Assembly: GCF_000247695.1 (NCBI RefSeq)
Contig: NW_004624784.1
Coordinates: 8,069,629-8,133,628, forward strand
Direction: 5' to 3'
DNA from: Heterocephalus glaber
Taxonomy: Eukaryota > Chordata > Mammalia > Rodentia > Bathyergidae
Length of the DNA stretch: 64,000 nucleotides
A program made the translations under genes and the position numbers. Below, in pieces: positions 1 to 11,599 of the stretch. The notes beneath the pieces were generated by a model. It worked only from the letters and a program-made list of their open reading frames with translations, was not told where the DNA came from and searched no databases. Position 1 is the stretch's first letter, and each line of letters starts with the position of its first letter.

Positions 1-735
1 GGCCTTCAATTTTCAGCAAGCTGCCAAGCTGCCTTTTCCCTGCTGCTCACCAGTACACTAATTCCTGGGTTCAGATAGGTGGCCTTCTGGGTACCTGAAC
101 TGACCTGTTGTCTGGGTGGGCTTCTGGCTGGGGTCTGTGCACACTTGTGATGGTATCTAGGTCTTCCTCTGGCTAGGACCCCTATGTACCTGTTTTCTGG
201 GAGGGCTTTTGGCTGGGGTTGTGCACCCCAGTTCCTTTTGTGTGATCAAGTTTCTGGCCAGGGTCTCACACACTTATCAGTGATATCAGGGCAAACCTCT
301 GGCCGTTGCTTATGCACCTGTGCAGCTCTTTTCCAGGTGGGCCCTTTGCTTGGGGTGGTGTGTCCTAGCCTGTGGGGTCGGGGTGAAGCCCTGGCTGGGA
401 TCTGTTTGCATCCACGCTGGTCTGGTCCACACTGCTGCCCCCCCAACTAAGGTGATCTGGTGTGCCTTTATTGCAGAGATTTTCTTCACTTTTGCAGTGG
501 GCTTCAGTTTTCATCAAGGAGCCCCAGAGGGCCTCTTTCTGTCAATCACTTCTACTCTATCTTCTCAAGCTCAGAACAATGTCCTTTATGACCCCTGCAA
601 CTCTGCAGTGTGAATCCAGGTAATGGCTCAGCACAGCCAGGGGTGGGGGTGTGTTCTGGCACCTGCATGGCTCACCTCCTTGGCACTCTGGGGCAGCGGT
701 ATGGTGGCCTGAGAGGCTCACCTCCTCAGGGCTCT
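1..735. repeat. GC/TG-rich block with loosely repeated motifs
   Basis: Variants of 'tctggctggggtctgtgcac' recur near 125, 207, 255 and 392. This gives a loose, irregular repetition with no fixed period. The two open frames here are not convincing genes because they share no recognisable domain. The block directly precedes an old L1-like region and could be further 5' sequence of that element, but this is inference. Confidence 0.3.
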
Positions 736-739
736 GGGC

Positions 740-1922
740 TTGACTTCATGTTGTAAAGATATTTTCTCCAGTTGCTCTGGTATCTTTTTGCTTACAGTTT
801 TTCAGTCAGAAATCTGATGTCATGCTTACTTGTGTTCCTCTTTGCATAGATATCTTTTTTCCTGACCCCTTTTAAGATTCTTTTTATCACCAGTTTTGAA
901 CCTTTAGACTACGATGTGCTTTGGTGTTCTTGTCTTCAAACTTGACCCTTGTGCTTAGGGTTCATTGAGGTTCTCAGATCTGTGGTTTCTAGTTTTCATC
1001 AAGTTTTGAGAAAAAGTGCCCCTTATTTCTTCAAAGATAATTTTTGCTTACTTCCCTTCTTTGATGACTGTAATTATAGCACATTAAGTGCCTTAGAGTT
1101 GTCCTATAGTCTACTGATACCGTTTTCATGTTAGTTTCTCTTGGTAATCTATTTTGGGTAGTTTTTATTGCTAATCTTTAAGTACCCTAATGTCTTACTT
1201 TGCACAATCTAATTTGCTGTAACCCTATGCAGTGAATTGAATTTTTCATGTAAAATCTTGTAGCTTTATCTATACAGGTTTGCTTTGACACTTAAAAATA
1301 TCTTCCAAGTTTCTGCTTAACATATTCAATATCTCTTATAGCTTTTTATCCTACTCTACATTTTTAACATACAGAATATAATTATAAATACTGCTTTAAC
1401 ATCCCTGTCTCATAATTCTAACATCTACGTTCATCTTTGGTCATTTTCAATTGATTGATTTACCAGAAAATTATAGCCCAGATTTTCCTGCATCTTTGCA
1501 CATCTGATAATTTTTTATTGAAAGGCAAACATTGTCAATTTTACCTGGTTGAGTGCTGGATATTTTTGTAGCCCTGTAAATATTCTTGATGCTTCATTTT
1601 GGGATACAGTTAGGCTACTTGGATACAGATTAATGCTTTGTAGTCTTGCTTTTAAGATTCATTAGATGGGACCAGAGCAGCATTTAATCTAAAGATAGTT
1701 ATTCCCCTCAACTGAAGCAAGACTCTTCTGAATATTCAACCCAATGTCCCATGAACTGTAAGATTTTTCATTCTTGATGGTGCAAACATGTACCATGCTA
1801 CGCCCTACATGAGCTTTGGGCACTGTTCCTCTTCATCCTGTTGTGTAGTTATTCCCCTTTTGCATGTGGGGAATTCACTTTTATGCTGAATTTTCAGGTG
1901 GCCCTCTCTGTAGGTTTCCAGA
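740..1922 (-). mobile_element. Old L1 (L1M-like) 5'-region fragment
   Basis: The T-rich sequence matches, from memory, an old mammalian-wide L1 5' region read in antisense. Landmarks in order are 'tttcatcaagttttgag', 'aattgattgatttacc', 'gagtgctggatatttttgta' and 'gggaccagagcagcattta'. They keep the order and rough spacing of the consensus. Divergence is high and no ORF survives. Strand and subfamily are uncertain. Confidence 0.55.

Positions 1923-1924
<2 letters not shown>

Positions 1925-1978
<54 letters not shown>
1925..1978. repeat. (CT)n microsatellite
   Basis: An almost pure CT dinucleotide run with GT interruptions only at its 3' end. It lies at the edge of the L1-like block. Confidence 0.97.
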
Positions 1979-2006
1979 GTTTGCCTTTGAATTGCCACTA
2001 TTTTCA

Positions 2007-2092
2007 CTCTAGGTCAGTGGTTGTATGTGTGCCATAGTGGGGTGTTTGTTATCATTGCAAATTCTAAAAGGTTTGCCATCACTTCCCTAAGA
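2007..2092 (-). mobile_element. Short hAT (Charlie-like) MITE, copy 1
   Basis: The element proper is 2015-2084. Its reverse complement contains 'ggcaaaccttttagaatttg' and 'ccccactatggcac', matching the interior of the element at 26466-26545. The flanking octamers ctctaggt and ccctaaga agree at 5 of 8 positions, consistent with an eroded hAT target duplication. Family assignment rests on the second, better-bounded copy. Confidence 0.6.
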
Positions 2093-2394
2093 TCACAGCT
2101 CATTTTTGATTAGAAGCTTTTGACCTGGGTCCCAGCACTGTGATTTGGACACTTTCAAGTCAGTAAATAGGGGAAATCTTTGTGATCAACTCACTGCTTT
2201 CCTGGTTCTAGGGATTGCTACCCCTTAAAACCCTGTGTTTAATATCTTAGAAGTTATACTACCTTTGTCCTATTTTTAGTTGTTCAGAGAGGAAAGGAAA
2301 TCCAGTCCTGTGGCACTTTATCTCACCTGAAAACATAAGCCTTTCCATTCTACTTTACAAGAATAAAATATTTAGTCAGTTTAAGTAAACCAAT
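2093..2394. other. Unassigned intergenic sequence
   Basis: No gene, RNA or recognisable repeat seen. Confidence 0.5.
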
Positions 2395-2640
2395 ATACAA
2401 TTGGATAGATTAGATGCAGCCCGCTGGAGTATTCTACAGCACTTAAAAGGAATAAAAGTCATTGACTTGTATAAATCTGAAACTCTAATAATGAAAGAAA
2501 AAAATCTGATCACACCATAATGTTTACATTATGATACCTTATAACTAAATTTAAAACCAGATACAATATTATTTATTATTATACATATAAGTACATTTTC
2601 AGCAAGTTTGACAAGTGAATATAAAGATATATGTCAAAAA
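2395..2640 (+). mobile_element. Old L1 ORF2/3' fragment
   Basis: The stretch 'ggagtattctacagcactta' followed by 'aaaaggaataaaag' resembles the 'tactatgcagctgtaaaaaagaatga' region near the 3' end of old L1 elements. It is AT-rich and has no intact frame. Confidence 0.4.
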
Positions 2641-2776
2641 TTTGAGCTGGTTGTCTGGGTGATACAATTGAAATGGTCAACAAAGGATGCTTTTCGTCAA
2701 TATCAACAAAAAGTCTTCAGACAAATGTGACATAACAGTCCAACCCTCCTTGTGAAGTTCAGTCTACAGTTTGTAT

Positions 2777-3098
2777 TAGTCAAATTTTCACTACTGGGAC
2801 AAAATACCTGACACAGACAATTTAAAGGAGAAAGGATTTGTTTTGGCTCATGGTTTCAAAGGATTCAGCCCATGGTTGGTTGACTCCAAGGCAGAAACTT
2901 CATGGCCAAAGGGCCTGGTGAAGAAAAACCATTCAACTCATGGCAGACAGGAAGTAGAGCAAGCAAGAAACGAGCCAGATACAAAATATAATCTTCAAAG
3001 GCACAATCCCAGTAAGCTACTTCCTCCACTATCTAATCAAGTATTCAATACATGAGCCTTTGGGGGACACTTCATATTTAAACTATAACCCAATACTA
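2777..3098 (-). mobile_element. MaLR-type LTR (ERVL-MaLR), reverse
   Basis: The plus strand begins 'gtattagtcaaattttcact', the reverse complement of a MaLR 3' end. In LTR sense it starts near 'ttaaatatgaagtgtccccc', passes a 'tctgccatgagttgaatgg' region, and ends 'tcaggtattttgtcccagta'. The length of about 320 bp suits a solo LTR. A second, more diverged reverse LTR of the same general type lies at 28190-28617. Confidence 0.7.
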
Positions 3099-3099
3099 A

Positions 3100-5055
3100 G
3101 AATCCAACCATATAAATGAAGTATTATGAGTGAAGTATTATGCCAGAGAAAAGGTAGACTGCGTGTGGTAGACAACAATGGTGTTTGCCTAGGAGCTGAG
3201 TATTTGTTTAAAAATGGGTCAAGGGTCTTGTTTTGAAGGACCATTTGCATGCAACTCCCTTTTGCTTTGTTTTATGTTATCTAGTGGATCAATAAAAGAA
3301 CAAGCATTTAATAAAGATGTTGTCTATATCCCATTGATAAAATATCAATTGTCCTGTTCAATGATGATTTCTTTTAAAATTTGATAGGTATGGTTTTTGG
3401 AGAGGCCAGTGGAGATGGGACTAGAGGTCCCTAGCTAGCCATCCTTATTGCCACTGGCTGTAGGTGCATCAAGTGTTCTAGGAGCACAGAATCCAAGAGA
3501 GACAGGTACCAGAGGCAAACAGAAATATGAGGCCTCAGTAGGAAGTGAGAAAGCAGAAGGAGCAAGGGTTTCTTGATGATCAGAGGCCCACAACCTCAGG
3601 ATAACCAATTCTTTCATGCTTGGCTTCCCCCTTCAGCTGACAGGAGGCAAACTTGCACATTCATCTCAGAGCAGGCGAGAAATGCCTCCCCAATGGGGCA
3701 GGGAACCCAGAGAATCCAGGGCTGTTTTAACCTCATCCCAGATCATTTGAATTATGGGAATCCCAGAAGGCAGGAAGGAAGAAGGCCTCTCTCACTGAAG
3801 CTAAGGATTCTCTCTATTTCTTGCTTCCTAACCAGAGTGTAAAGGTTTATATTAAAGTCTGTGCTGTCTAATTAGACAGTGTGAGCCTGAGGCCACACTT
3901 ACAACTGGATCCTAACAACCAGCATCATTTCTGTGATGTATAGAAACCACCAGCTAGCGAGAAGAGTTTTATTTTTAAAAACTACCTTACAATTTCAGCA
4001 ACTGTAAAAAATTAACTAATTCCATCTGTATTGATTGAATACCTACTGGACTCCCGGGGCTCCTTTGGGGACATCATTAAGACTTTATGGTAAATAAAAT
4101 GTTTGGTCATTTGGTAACATATGTACCATGAACTGATTCTTTTCAGTGTTTTGCTAAGAAGGTGTCACAAGGGACCAGGGAGCTGGAGAACATTGTGTGA
4201 GGTTTTGAGTGCAGGAAAAACATACCTTTTTTCCCCTTAGAGCCTTTGCCTAGAGCTTTCCAACAGCTTTCTTGGAAAAATCATCTTTGTATAAAAACAA
4301 AGTAGTGAGTAGAAGTTATAAGATTCCATAAAGTCCAATCTCCCTTCTAAAGTCAGATGCCTAACTCACCACACTTTTATCCTGTATGGGAGATAAAAAC
4401 AGATATAAAATGCTTGTCACCTGCCAGGATTTTTCTGTCTCTGTCCCTACTCATTCTTTAGGAGCTCCACACTTCTACCTCCTAAATAGTTCCACAAGTC
4501 CATGGAAGACGTCTTAGAGGTATCACAAGTATTTTACATGAAGGGCTTCTTGATTCATTGATTGACAGCTATTTTCCTCATACCCTTTATCTGAATCTGC
4601 TGTTGTGTGCCACTGCGAGAGCTGCTCCTGGCCCAAGACTGCAGCAGCCCCATCCTATCTCTCTCATGCTACACAGACTTGCTAGGAGCGCTGTTACCAA
4701 TACCTCTCTAATGCCGAGGCAGCTATTAGTGAGGTGTGTTTCATGATGATAGGCATCAGCGTCAAGATCATCATTGCTATATCTTGACTTCCTCTTTTAT
4801 ATTAGCCTTCATACCCCAGAGGTTGGCCATGGATTCCTGAAAGCAGATGCAGGTGTGCTGTCTGAATCACGCAACCCTTCTTATTCCAAAAATGTCATTT
4901 ACTCTTGACTCTCCTTTTTTTAAGGTAAAGGTTTCACCAAGAGGCCCTTGATTCCTCATAAACAGACTCCTGGTGGCCCTGAGGATTCTTCAAGATGTCC
5001 AAATACACTCACATTCTGAGCTGAACATAGTTTAAAGTCATTATGGTTTATTTCT
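3100..5055. other. Unassigned sequence
   Basis: I see no RNA gene, SINE or coding exon here. Short open frames on both strands near 3435-3842 overlap each other and lack domain-like composition. An ATTTGCAT octamer occurs at about 3244-3251. Confidence 0.5.
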
Positions 5056-5060
5056 TTTGC

Positions 5061-5084
5061 GTGTGTGTGTGTGTGTGTGTGTGT
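5061..5084. repeat. (GT)n microsatellite
   Basis: A 24-bp alternating GT run, followed within about 10 bp by a short (CA)n run. It is probably the degenerated (CA)n tail of the reverse-oriented SINE that follows. Confidence 0.95.
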
Positions 5085-5114
5085 ATATGCATGCACACAC
5101 ACAAACATGTGTGC

Positions 5115-5188
5115 AGTACTGAGGACTGAACCCAGGACCTTGTGTGTGCTAGGCAAGCACTGGACCACACTGAGCTACACTCCTAGCC
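5115..5188 (-). mobile_element. ID-type tRNA-derived SINE, reverse
   Basis: In SINE sense it reads as a tRNA-like body: 'gtagctcagtgtggtccag', 'tgcttgcctagcacacacaagg', then a B-box-like 'gggttcagtcctcagtact'. It ends in the (CA)n/(GT)n tail at 5061-5110. This is the canonical rodent ID layout, moderately diverged. Confidence 0.8.
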
Positions 5189-5195
5189 TGTAATA

Positions 5196-5577
5196 TGGCT
5201 GTGGTTTGAATATATTCCCCAAACATCATGTGTTCATGTGAAATTTAATCCCCCATGCTATAGTATTGAGAGGTGGGGTCTTTAGGAAGTAATTATTATA
5301 CCACAAAAGTTCTGCCCTATAAATTGATTAATGTCATTATCAAAGAGTGAATCTGTTCTAAAAGTGAGTTCAGCTCCCTCTTGTTCCTTCTCATACATGC
5401 TGTTTTGCCTTGTGATGTCTTCCACTACCTTAGGGTGCAGCACAAAAGCCCTTAGCAGATGTGGCCACTTGGTCTTGGACTTTCCAGCTCCAGAGTTGTA
5501 AACCACACAAACTTCTGTTGTTTATGAACTATCCAGACTTTGGTATTCTGTTATAGCAGCATAAAATGGACTAAGAT
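5196..5577 (+). mobile_element. MaLR-type LTR (MLT1/MST-like), near full length
   Basis: The 5' part has 'gtggtttgaatatattcccc' and 'gagaggtggggtctttagga'. The middle has 'gtgagttcagctccctcttg'. The 3' end has 'cttggactttccagctccag' and 'tgttatagcagcataaaatg' before 'gactaaga'. These landmarks run in LTR order over about 380 bp, close to the usual solo LTR length. No internal region is attached. Confidence 0.85.
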
Positions 5578-5828
5578 AAACATTACTCTCAATTGTTAAA
5601 TTATTAAAATCCTTTAATAAGAAAAGATACTCTTTGGGGAGGAAAATGGTATGTTTTTGAGACTGAAGAAAAGAATGATGGTCAGAGCTGACAGGAAATC
5701 ATTGAAGGTGAAGGAAATGCCAGAGCTCAGGTGGGAAATGAGAAAAATCACTGGATTAGCAAGAAGACAGGGTTGATTCTAGAGGGCAATGGATACTTCA
5801 GAAAATAAGATTTCAGGGGCTTTCTGTA

Positions 5829-5937
5829 CCTCTTGTCCCTTGTTTTTTTTTGGTTCCAGGGATCAAACTACAGACTTTGTGCTTGCAAGGCAGGTGGAGG
5901 AACCACTGAGCTAAATCCTCAGCCCCTCTTGTCTCTT
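5829..5937 (-). mobile_element. tRNA-derived SINE (GTTCC variant), reverse, with TSD
   Basis: In SINE sense: 'gggctgaggatttagctcag', 'tggttcctccacctgccttg', 'gtagtttgatccctggaacc', then a poly(A) tail (the T run at 5843-5851). Target duplications are cctcttgtccctt (5829-5841) and cctcttgtctctt (5925-5937), 12 of 13 identical. Confidence 0.85.
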
Positions 5938-5939
5938 CT

Positions 5940-7479
5940 TTTCCCACTGTTGGCTGGAGCATTGCTCTACTGTGCCTATCAGGTCAGACTTTCTTCCACA
6001 AACTTCCATTTTCTCTTTCAGATTCCTTCCCATTCAAACTTTTATTGATTCTGGGCTAAGAGCTTGTTACTAAGGAGGAAAACTAGTTGATTAATTCTTA
6101 CTATAGTGTAAATGATTAAATAATCCCTAATATATTTCCCCTGGGAGGTAGGAGTTGGGGGTGAGGGATTTCAGTCCAGCAGAAAAGGGAAGTTTGGACA
6201 ATGGTCCTTCTAGAATGTTCCTGAGTATCTGCTTGGAAATTCAGGTCTGTCTGCCTGACCTCTTTCCTCTAGCAGGACATGGCCTTGGATTCCTCTAGTA
6301 GCCTGTTCCTCAGTGTGGGGATCCACGCTGAGCATAGTTTTAGGGGATTATGTGAAGCTGATTGCACTCTCCAGGAAAATCCTATACATGTTATTTATTC
6401 CTTTAAATAATACCTCTTATACATCCTAAGTGCCTTGAAGATATATAAAAACAGGACAGCATATTCTAGGGGCCCAAGAAATTCTTTATCACCTTTAATT
6501 TTTTATAATGGCTGCTTATAATAATCCCTTGAAAAGCCAAAAATGCAATCAGGTTCCTTGCTGAATTAATTGCATTAACCTTCTGCAGCATGTGGAATGC
6601 TTTATTCAGTGCTGGACCTGTGTGGTTTTGTAGAACTGACCAAAGAGTTGGGGATAGGTGAGTGTTAAAGTCTAACTCTTACCAGCCAGTTATCTTCATC
6701 CAAACAAGGGAAATAGCCTCTCTTCTTCAGGGTACCTGCCCAGGGTCTGCCCTGAATGATTGCAATATGATGTAAGCCTTTTATCATTCTCTTGGAAGGT
6801 GTGTAATGATGATTTTTTTTAACCTTTCTAAAAGTGTGAGAGGCTAAGAAGGAAATGGCTACTCTAGAAAGCCTTTTTTGATCCTTTTTATGGAGCTAAA
6901 GTAGGGATGATATAGTCCACTTTACAGGTCAGATCTATAAGAATAACAATAGATGTAAACAATCAAGCATAGGAGTTGATACAGAGTAGGTGGTCAAAAA
7001 TGTTACTTTTCTTTTTACATCCCTTCCTAAGGAGAATCCATATTCTTTTAAATGATAGTGAAATATCACCAAGCTTTTGCTAACCTTGGAAAAGAAGCTT
7101 CCAAATTTCTTCATTCTCAACTTTCACATGATGTTTATACTCAACTTTGACTAGGGAGTTTGAAATCTGTGAAGTCACAGATTTGAGGTGCAGGAATGTA
7201 TGTGAAATAATGTATTCTCTCAGCTGTTGCAGGGCAAACACTGAGCGAGAACATACATATATGATCCACATGGAATTTTTTAGCAACTGACTGGTGGCTG
7301 ATATTGTCACCAATAGAATTACTTTTGGTATGGTCCCTGATATTGACATTAGGTAATATTGTGAGTTCCAGGACAGTGTGGTTGGGTCTGGAGGGTGAAT
7401 AGGACATGGAATAGACTTAAAGAAGAATAAGAAGGAGAAAAATAATTAATTTGCTTTAACTCCTCTATTCACCAGGATT
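5940..7479. other. Unassigned sequence
   Basis: No exon or repeat assigned. An AT-rich homeodomain-like cluster lies at 6562-6578. The overlapping minus-strand frames at 6935-7407 have low-complexity composition and are not supported as genes. Confidence 0.45.
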
Positions 7480-7665
7480 TGTGTCAAGCCTTCCAAATAT
7501 CTGACCTCATTTAAACCGCATGAGGTAGGCACTTACTATCAACAAATTATACATAAGAAAATTGAGAGTAAGTAACTCACTTGAAGTCACATACCTTGTA
7601 TGTAGGAGAATAGTTAGACTTCTAATCCAAGCTGTTTAATCTTATAGCTAGTGATCTTTCCCATT
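7480..7665 (-). mobile_element. MIR SINE, reverse
   Basis: The order 'ctgacctcatttaaaccgca', 'tgaggtaggcacttacta', 'agtaactcacttgaagtcac' matches the antisense MIR core. The element is strongly diverged. Confidence 0.7.
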
Positions 7666-7737
7666 ATATATAGTTTAGGTCACATCAGAAAGTAACAGGA
7701 GTTTATCTTTTGTTGGTCTTGGTTGTTTAGTTCTGTT

Positions 7738-7853
7738 CTGTTTTGAGACAGGGTCTCACTATGTAGCCCAGGCTGGCCTGGAACCCACAATGATCTCCCT
7801 GCCTCAGCCTCCCAGATTGCTTAGATTATCGGCATGTGCTACCACACCTGGCA
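7738..7853 (-). mobile_element. B1 SINE (7SL-derived), reverse
   Basis: Begins 'ttttgagacagggtctcact' and 'atgtagcccaggctggcctg', continues 'cctgcctcagcctcccagat' and ends 'gtgctaccacacctggc'. This is a standard B1 monomer in antisense and comparatively well preserved. Confidence 0.92.
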
Positions 7854-8049
7854 GAAATTTCTTCAAGGTTGGACCTTAAGAAATGGCTGGATTTCATCAG
7901 ATGAAAAGAGAAGGAACTTTTCATGTGGAAGTAATACCACCTCTAGGCAGAGAGGTAGGAGAGAAGAGGGTATGTTTTGCAGTTGGTGAAAAGAGCATTT
8001 AACTGGGATACAGGATGGTGTCTTGTCTGTAAATGTGACCTTTAATATT

Positions 8050-8150
8050 TTAGGTTTCTATGGAGTGAAAACAACACTGATAAGGCCCTTCTGAGGACTG
8101 ACTGAGATGATGCACTTGGCAGAGACCCTGGCACTCAATACATGGTAGTT
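8050..8150 (+). mobile_element. MIR SINE 3' part
   Basis: 'gactgagatgatgcacttgg' followed by 'gaccctggcactcaataca' resembles the MIR 3' half in sense orientation. Confidence 0.5.
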
Positions 8151-8154
8151 CATT

Positions 8155-8290
8155 CTTCTGTTCAACAAATATTTCCTAAATGTCTACTGTATATCAGGCA
8201 AGGAGAGAGATCTGTTTAGATCATACCAACCCACTCCTCACCTCTGTGAAGTTTATGTCCAAGTAGGGAAGAATAACCATGTATTGCACA
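8155..8290. mobile_element. L2-like fragment
   Basis: 'ttcaacaaatatttcctaaa' and 'tgtctactgtatatcaggca' followed by 'gaagtttatgtccaagtagg' match the widely recurring L2 segment built on 'tcaacaaatatttattgagc' and 'ggagcttacattctag'. Confidence 0.6.
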
Positions 8291-8418
8291 CTTTAATAAC
8301 AATGGTGGTAAGGGTTTCAAAAGAGCAGTATGAAAATATGAAGTACTATAACCTTTTGTGATAAGAAAGCTAAGTCTAGAAGGATGACTGGGAATTACCC
8401 AGGCAAGCTGAACCTGCA

Positions 8419-8448
8419 TCTCTCTGTCTGTCTCTGTCTCTGTCTCTG

Positions 8449-8517
<69 letters not shown>
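8419..8517. repeat. Compound (TCTCTG)n(TC)n microsatellite
   Basis: A hexamer-repeat phase in its first half grades into a pure TC dinucleotide run to 8514. One of the longest simple tracts in the window. Confidence 0.97.
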
Positions 8518-8518
<1 letters not shown>

Positions 8519-8519
8519 A

Positions 8520-10534
8520 CAATAAGGATTATCTTCAGCAGTAAAAAGCTATGAAGGGTTTAGTAGGGGAGCATCATCATGCTCATTATCGGACATGATC
8601 AGATGTTATGACTACTAAATCGAGAGAGAATAAGTATCTCTGTGCTAGGGAACCTCAGAAAATATTTAAGTAACAGAGTAATGGCATCAGCAGAGCAAAT
8701 TTTAATAAATTCATTCCTAGAGCCATGTGCATACATGATTGACAGGAAGAAAGATTGAGGCTGAGGGGTCAGTTGGAAGACACGATGAGACACAAGCTAA
8801 TAAAGGTCTGAACTAAACTATAGGAAGTGGAAATTGCCAGGAAGATACAAATGCAAGACACTTTTATGGAAGGAATGATAAGATTTATTAGAAGTAAGAG
8901 ATGAAGGAAAGGGAAGCATAAAAGACTACTAGAAAGTTTCAGACCTGGATGATTATAAGAATGAGGATGTCACAGCCTGAAACAGAAAAGTCAGTGGAAG
9001 AGCTGACTTATGGAGGGAGATGAGTGACTTCCACTTTCCAAGCACAGAGTCTGAGATGGTGCTATGTCCTGGGAAAATTGGAGTACCTTGCATTTACATA
9101 CAAGAAATCAAGGAACCGACCTACTGAGAGAGGGCAGGTAGGGGACAGCCTTTGCTCACCATCTATAAAAGGTGGATGGAGAACAGAGGAATGAATATGG
9201 TCAATTAGGGAAACAGAGGGAAAAGAGACTGAGGCATAGTACATCAAGGGTTGTTCCTATGAGGGTGACAGAAGCAGTAAGTCAGCCAGGGAGCAAGCAG
9301 ACATGAGAGCCAGAAATCAGAAAGGTGGGTGGAACATGGAAGGTGCAGATGCTATCAGAGCCTAAGGCAAAGCAGAGGCAGGGACTCAAGCTATAGATGG
9401 AACCCTGGAGCCACCGCTTGGTGTAGCCTGGGGGACCCTGTCCTCTTGGGGCCTGGCTCTGCTTAGCTTACAGCTGTTGAGATTTGTGTTGGTGAGGAGT
9501 GCTGACTGGCTGGGGAGTAAACACAGGGCTTCTGTGCAGTTCCGGGGGCTCCCTGTTCAAGAAAAAGTACCATTAAAAGTTATAAAATACTAAACATTCC
9601 CCTACTTTTGTGATCTGTCTCTCAACTTGTGTTTTTTAAAATCTGTTATTTATCACTGTGCTGTCTCAGGCACGGGGTTTCTCCCAGCAAGCACAGACCC
9701 TCACAAGTGCCACCTGAAGTGAAGTGGGGTGCAGCCATGTGTGCTGCCCACCAGCTACTGGACCAACTTACAGGGTTCTATGCAGGGGTGGGAAGTCAAG
9801 CCAGGCACCCCTTCTTCCTGACTCATGGTGGGCAGGTGACTCCAGAAGGGTCACAGTGTCTGCACTGGGATATGCTCAGTGCCTAGATCAGAAGTGTTTA
9901 AATTGTCACACACACATACCCCATTAGGTGCACCATGGTGCTGCCAACCCACAGCGGGGATATCTGTCTCCATCTTTGGCCTCAAGAAGTTGCAAAGCCT
10001 GCTTGCCCAAACTCAACCCACCTATACCTGTACCCAGGCCCCTGCCAGGGATGAGAGTGGCAGTGGTTGCTGGGTTGGGGAGAGGAAGAGAGGCTGGTTA
10101 GGCCCCAAGCACCAGTGGCTGCGGGGTAGATGGTGGAGAAATCTTTCTTCATGCTACAATGTCCTATCAAAGTTCACTTGAAAACAGAAATTCAAAAACA
10201 AACCTGTTAATAATTTTAAGATCGAAACAACCAAGCATTAAACTCAAGCCTAGGGCCCAGATGATCATACTGTCATTGGCCATGAAGCTGGTTCCCAGTA
10301 AAAGGCCAGGTCAGAAGCACAGTTGCTGAAGAGGTGTCTGGGAGCCTTTCTTTCTCACTGCCAGCCCTTCACCCTCTCTTATGTCTGTCTACGTGAAGGC
10401 CTCACCCTAGCACAAGGTGAACACAAGGTGATGATATCCCTGAGGTTGTTCAAGGAAGTGGACCTGTCCTTCTCCCACCCCATCTCCTAATTCTCTCTTC
10501 TTCCTAGCTCTGCAGCCCAGGCAGACTCAAGACA
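8520..10534. other. Unassigned sequence
   Basis: No tRNA, SINE or coding exon found. The interval 9620-10170 has overlapping plus-strand open frames of 62-100 residues. None shows a recognisable domain and they conflict in frame, so they are not called as genes. Confidence 0.45.
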
Positions 10535-10560
10535 CAAGCTGCTCCAATGCAGTCTTTATT
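10535..10560 (-). terminator. Candidate poly(A) signal and downstream GU element
   Basis: On the minus strand AATAAA lies at 10560-10555. About 20 bases further on is a GT-rich stretch ('agcttgtgtcttgagtctg'), the usual layout of a cleavage and polyadenylation site. There is no poly(A) run in the DNA, so this is not simply a retrocopy tail. Confidence 0.45.
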
Positions 10561-11312
10561 AGGTTTCTGGTTTCCTGTCATGACAGCCAACCCCCATAGG
10601 AACAAGAGGAAATCAAAATCAATTCTTTATCAGCCAGAGTCCAGGCGTTGGCTCCAGAGCTGAGGGAGGCAGACAGGAGCACCAGGCTGATGGTGAGGCC
10701 TCAGAGCCCACTGCAGTGACCCTGCCAGTCACTGAGCAGATAGAGCTCAGCCTGCCTGCAGCCCTGGGAGCTGCCCCAGGCAATGGCTTAGTGGGTGGCC
10801 TGCCGGGGTAAGCTCGGCAGTGTCCTATGCTAACCTGGCCATACTTCTCATCTATTCTCAGTACATTTTTCCTGTGACTTCTCCCCAGGAGTGCATCCCA
10901 GCTGTGAGGTTGGACCTGGGTGAAGGGATTCTCTGAGGAACACACTCTGCCCAGGACTCTTCTCCTCTGTGTGACTAAGGGCTTCCTAGAAGGAGCTCCA
11001 GCTAGGGTCTTCCAGGGTGGGAAAGGTGACTTTTGAAGCACTGACATAAAAAGGATCATGAATAGAACTATATTTAAACTTGTAGACTTTTTCAGGTTTT
11101 TGTTCCAAAGAACATTGTCCCAAGTACCTATAAAATATGCGTTATATTTTACCAAGCTATCATTGTGGGCTGAATTAAGACTCCAATTCAACATGTAAGC
11201 AGAAGACAAAGGTTTTTCTAAGAGGCTGTGGAAAGCTGAGACATGTTTCTTGTGGGAACATTCTTGCTCCTCCCCCAGAATGGGGCTCATCCCTACTTGA
11301 GCTCCAGTTTGA
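10540..11312 (-). other. Candidate terminal exon of an unknown transcript
   Basis: The minus strand holds a pyrimidine-rich, acceptor-like stretch ending 'gtttacatag' at about 11313, then about 750 bp ending at a consensus poly(A) signal. Within it a 223-codon frame (11290-10619) starts at Met with an in-frame stop ten codons upstream. The translation has no domain, signal peptide or membrane pattern I recognise, and its composition changes abruptly: AT-rich codons at the start, Pro/Ala/Ser/Gly-rich at the end. It could be a 3' UTR or lncRNA exon, or a lineage-specific protein, or chance. No other repeat is apparent inside it. Transcript evidence would decide. Confidence 0.3.
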
Positions 11313-11599
11313 AGCTATGTAAACCCAAACAACAAAGCAGAGTTTGAGGGTTATGAGCTGCAAATGCTTTGAAAGATGACCTGATCCTAGGTCAACAGGT
11401 GTGTAGTGACAATCCCAGGCCAGCCTGTGCCAACTATTTTGCAGGACACAGAGAAGGCAGAGGCTTCACTCTCCTTGAGGACAGCTGGGGGTCAGAGACT
11501 AAGGGCTGTTGCTGCAGGACTGGTGTGCCAAGGTGAGGTCATAAAGCAGATGAAAAGAACAGGAAGAAGGAGACAGATGGGCTGGTAGCCAGGAATGAA

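Noticed and set aside
2777..3098. Unknown rodent SINE starting gtattagtca
   Set aside because: Reading the other strand shows MaLR LTR landmarks including the 3' ggtattttgtcccag end.
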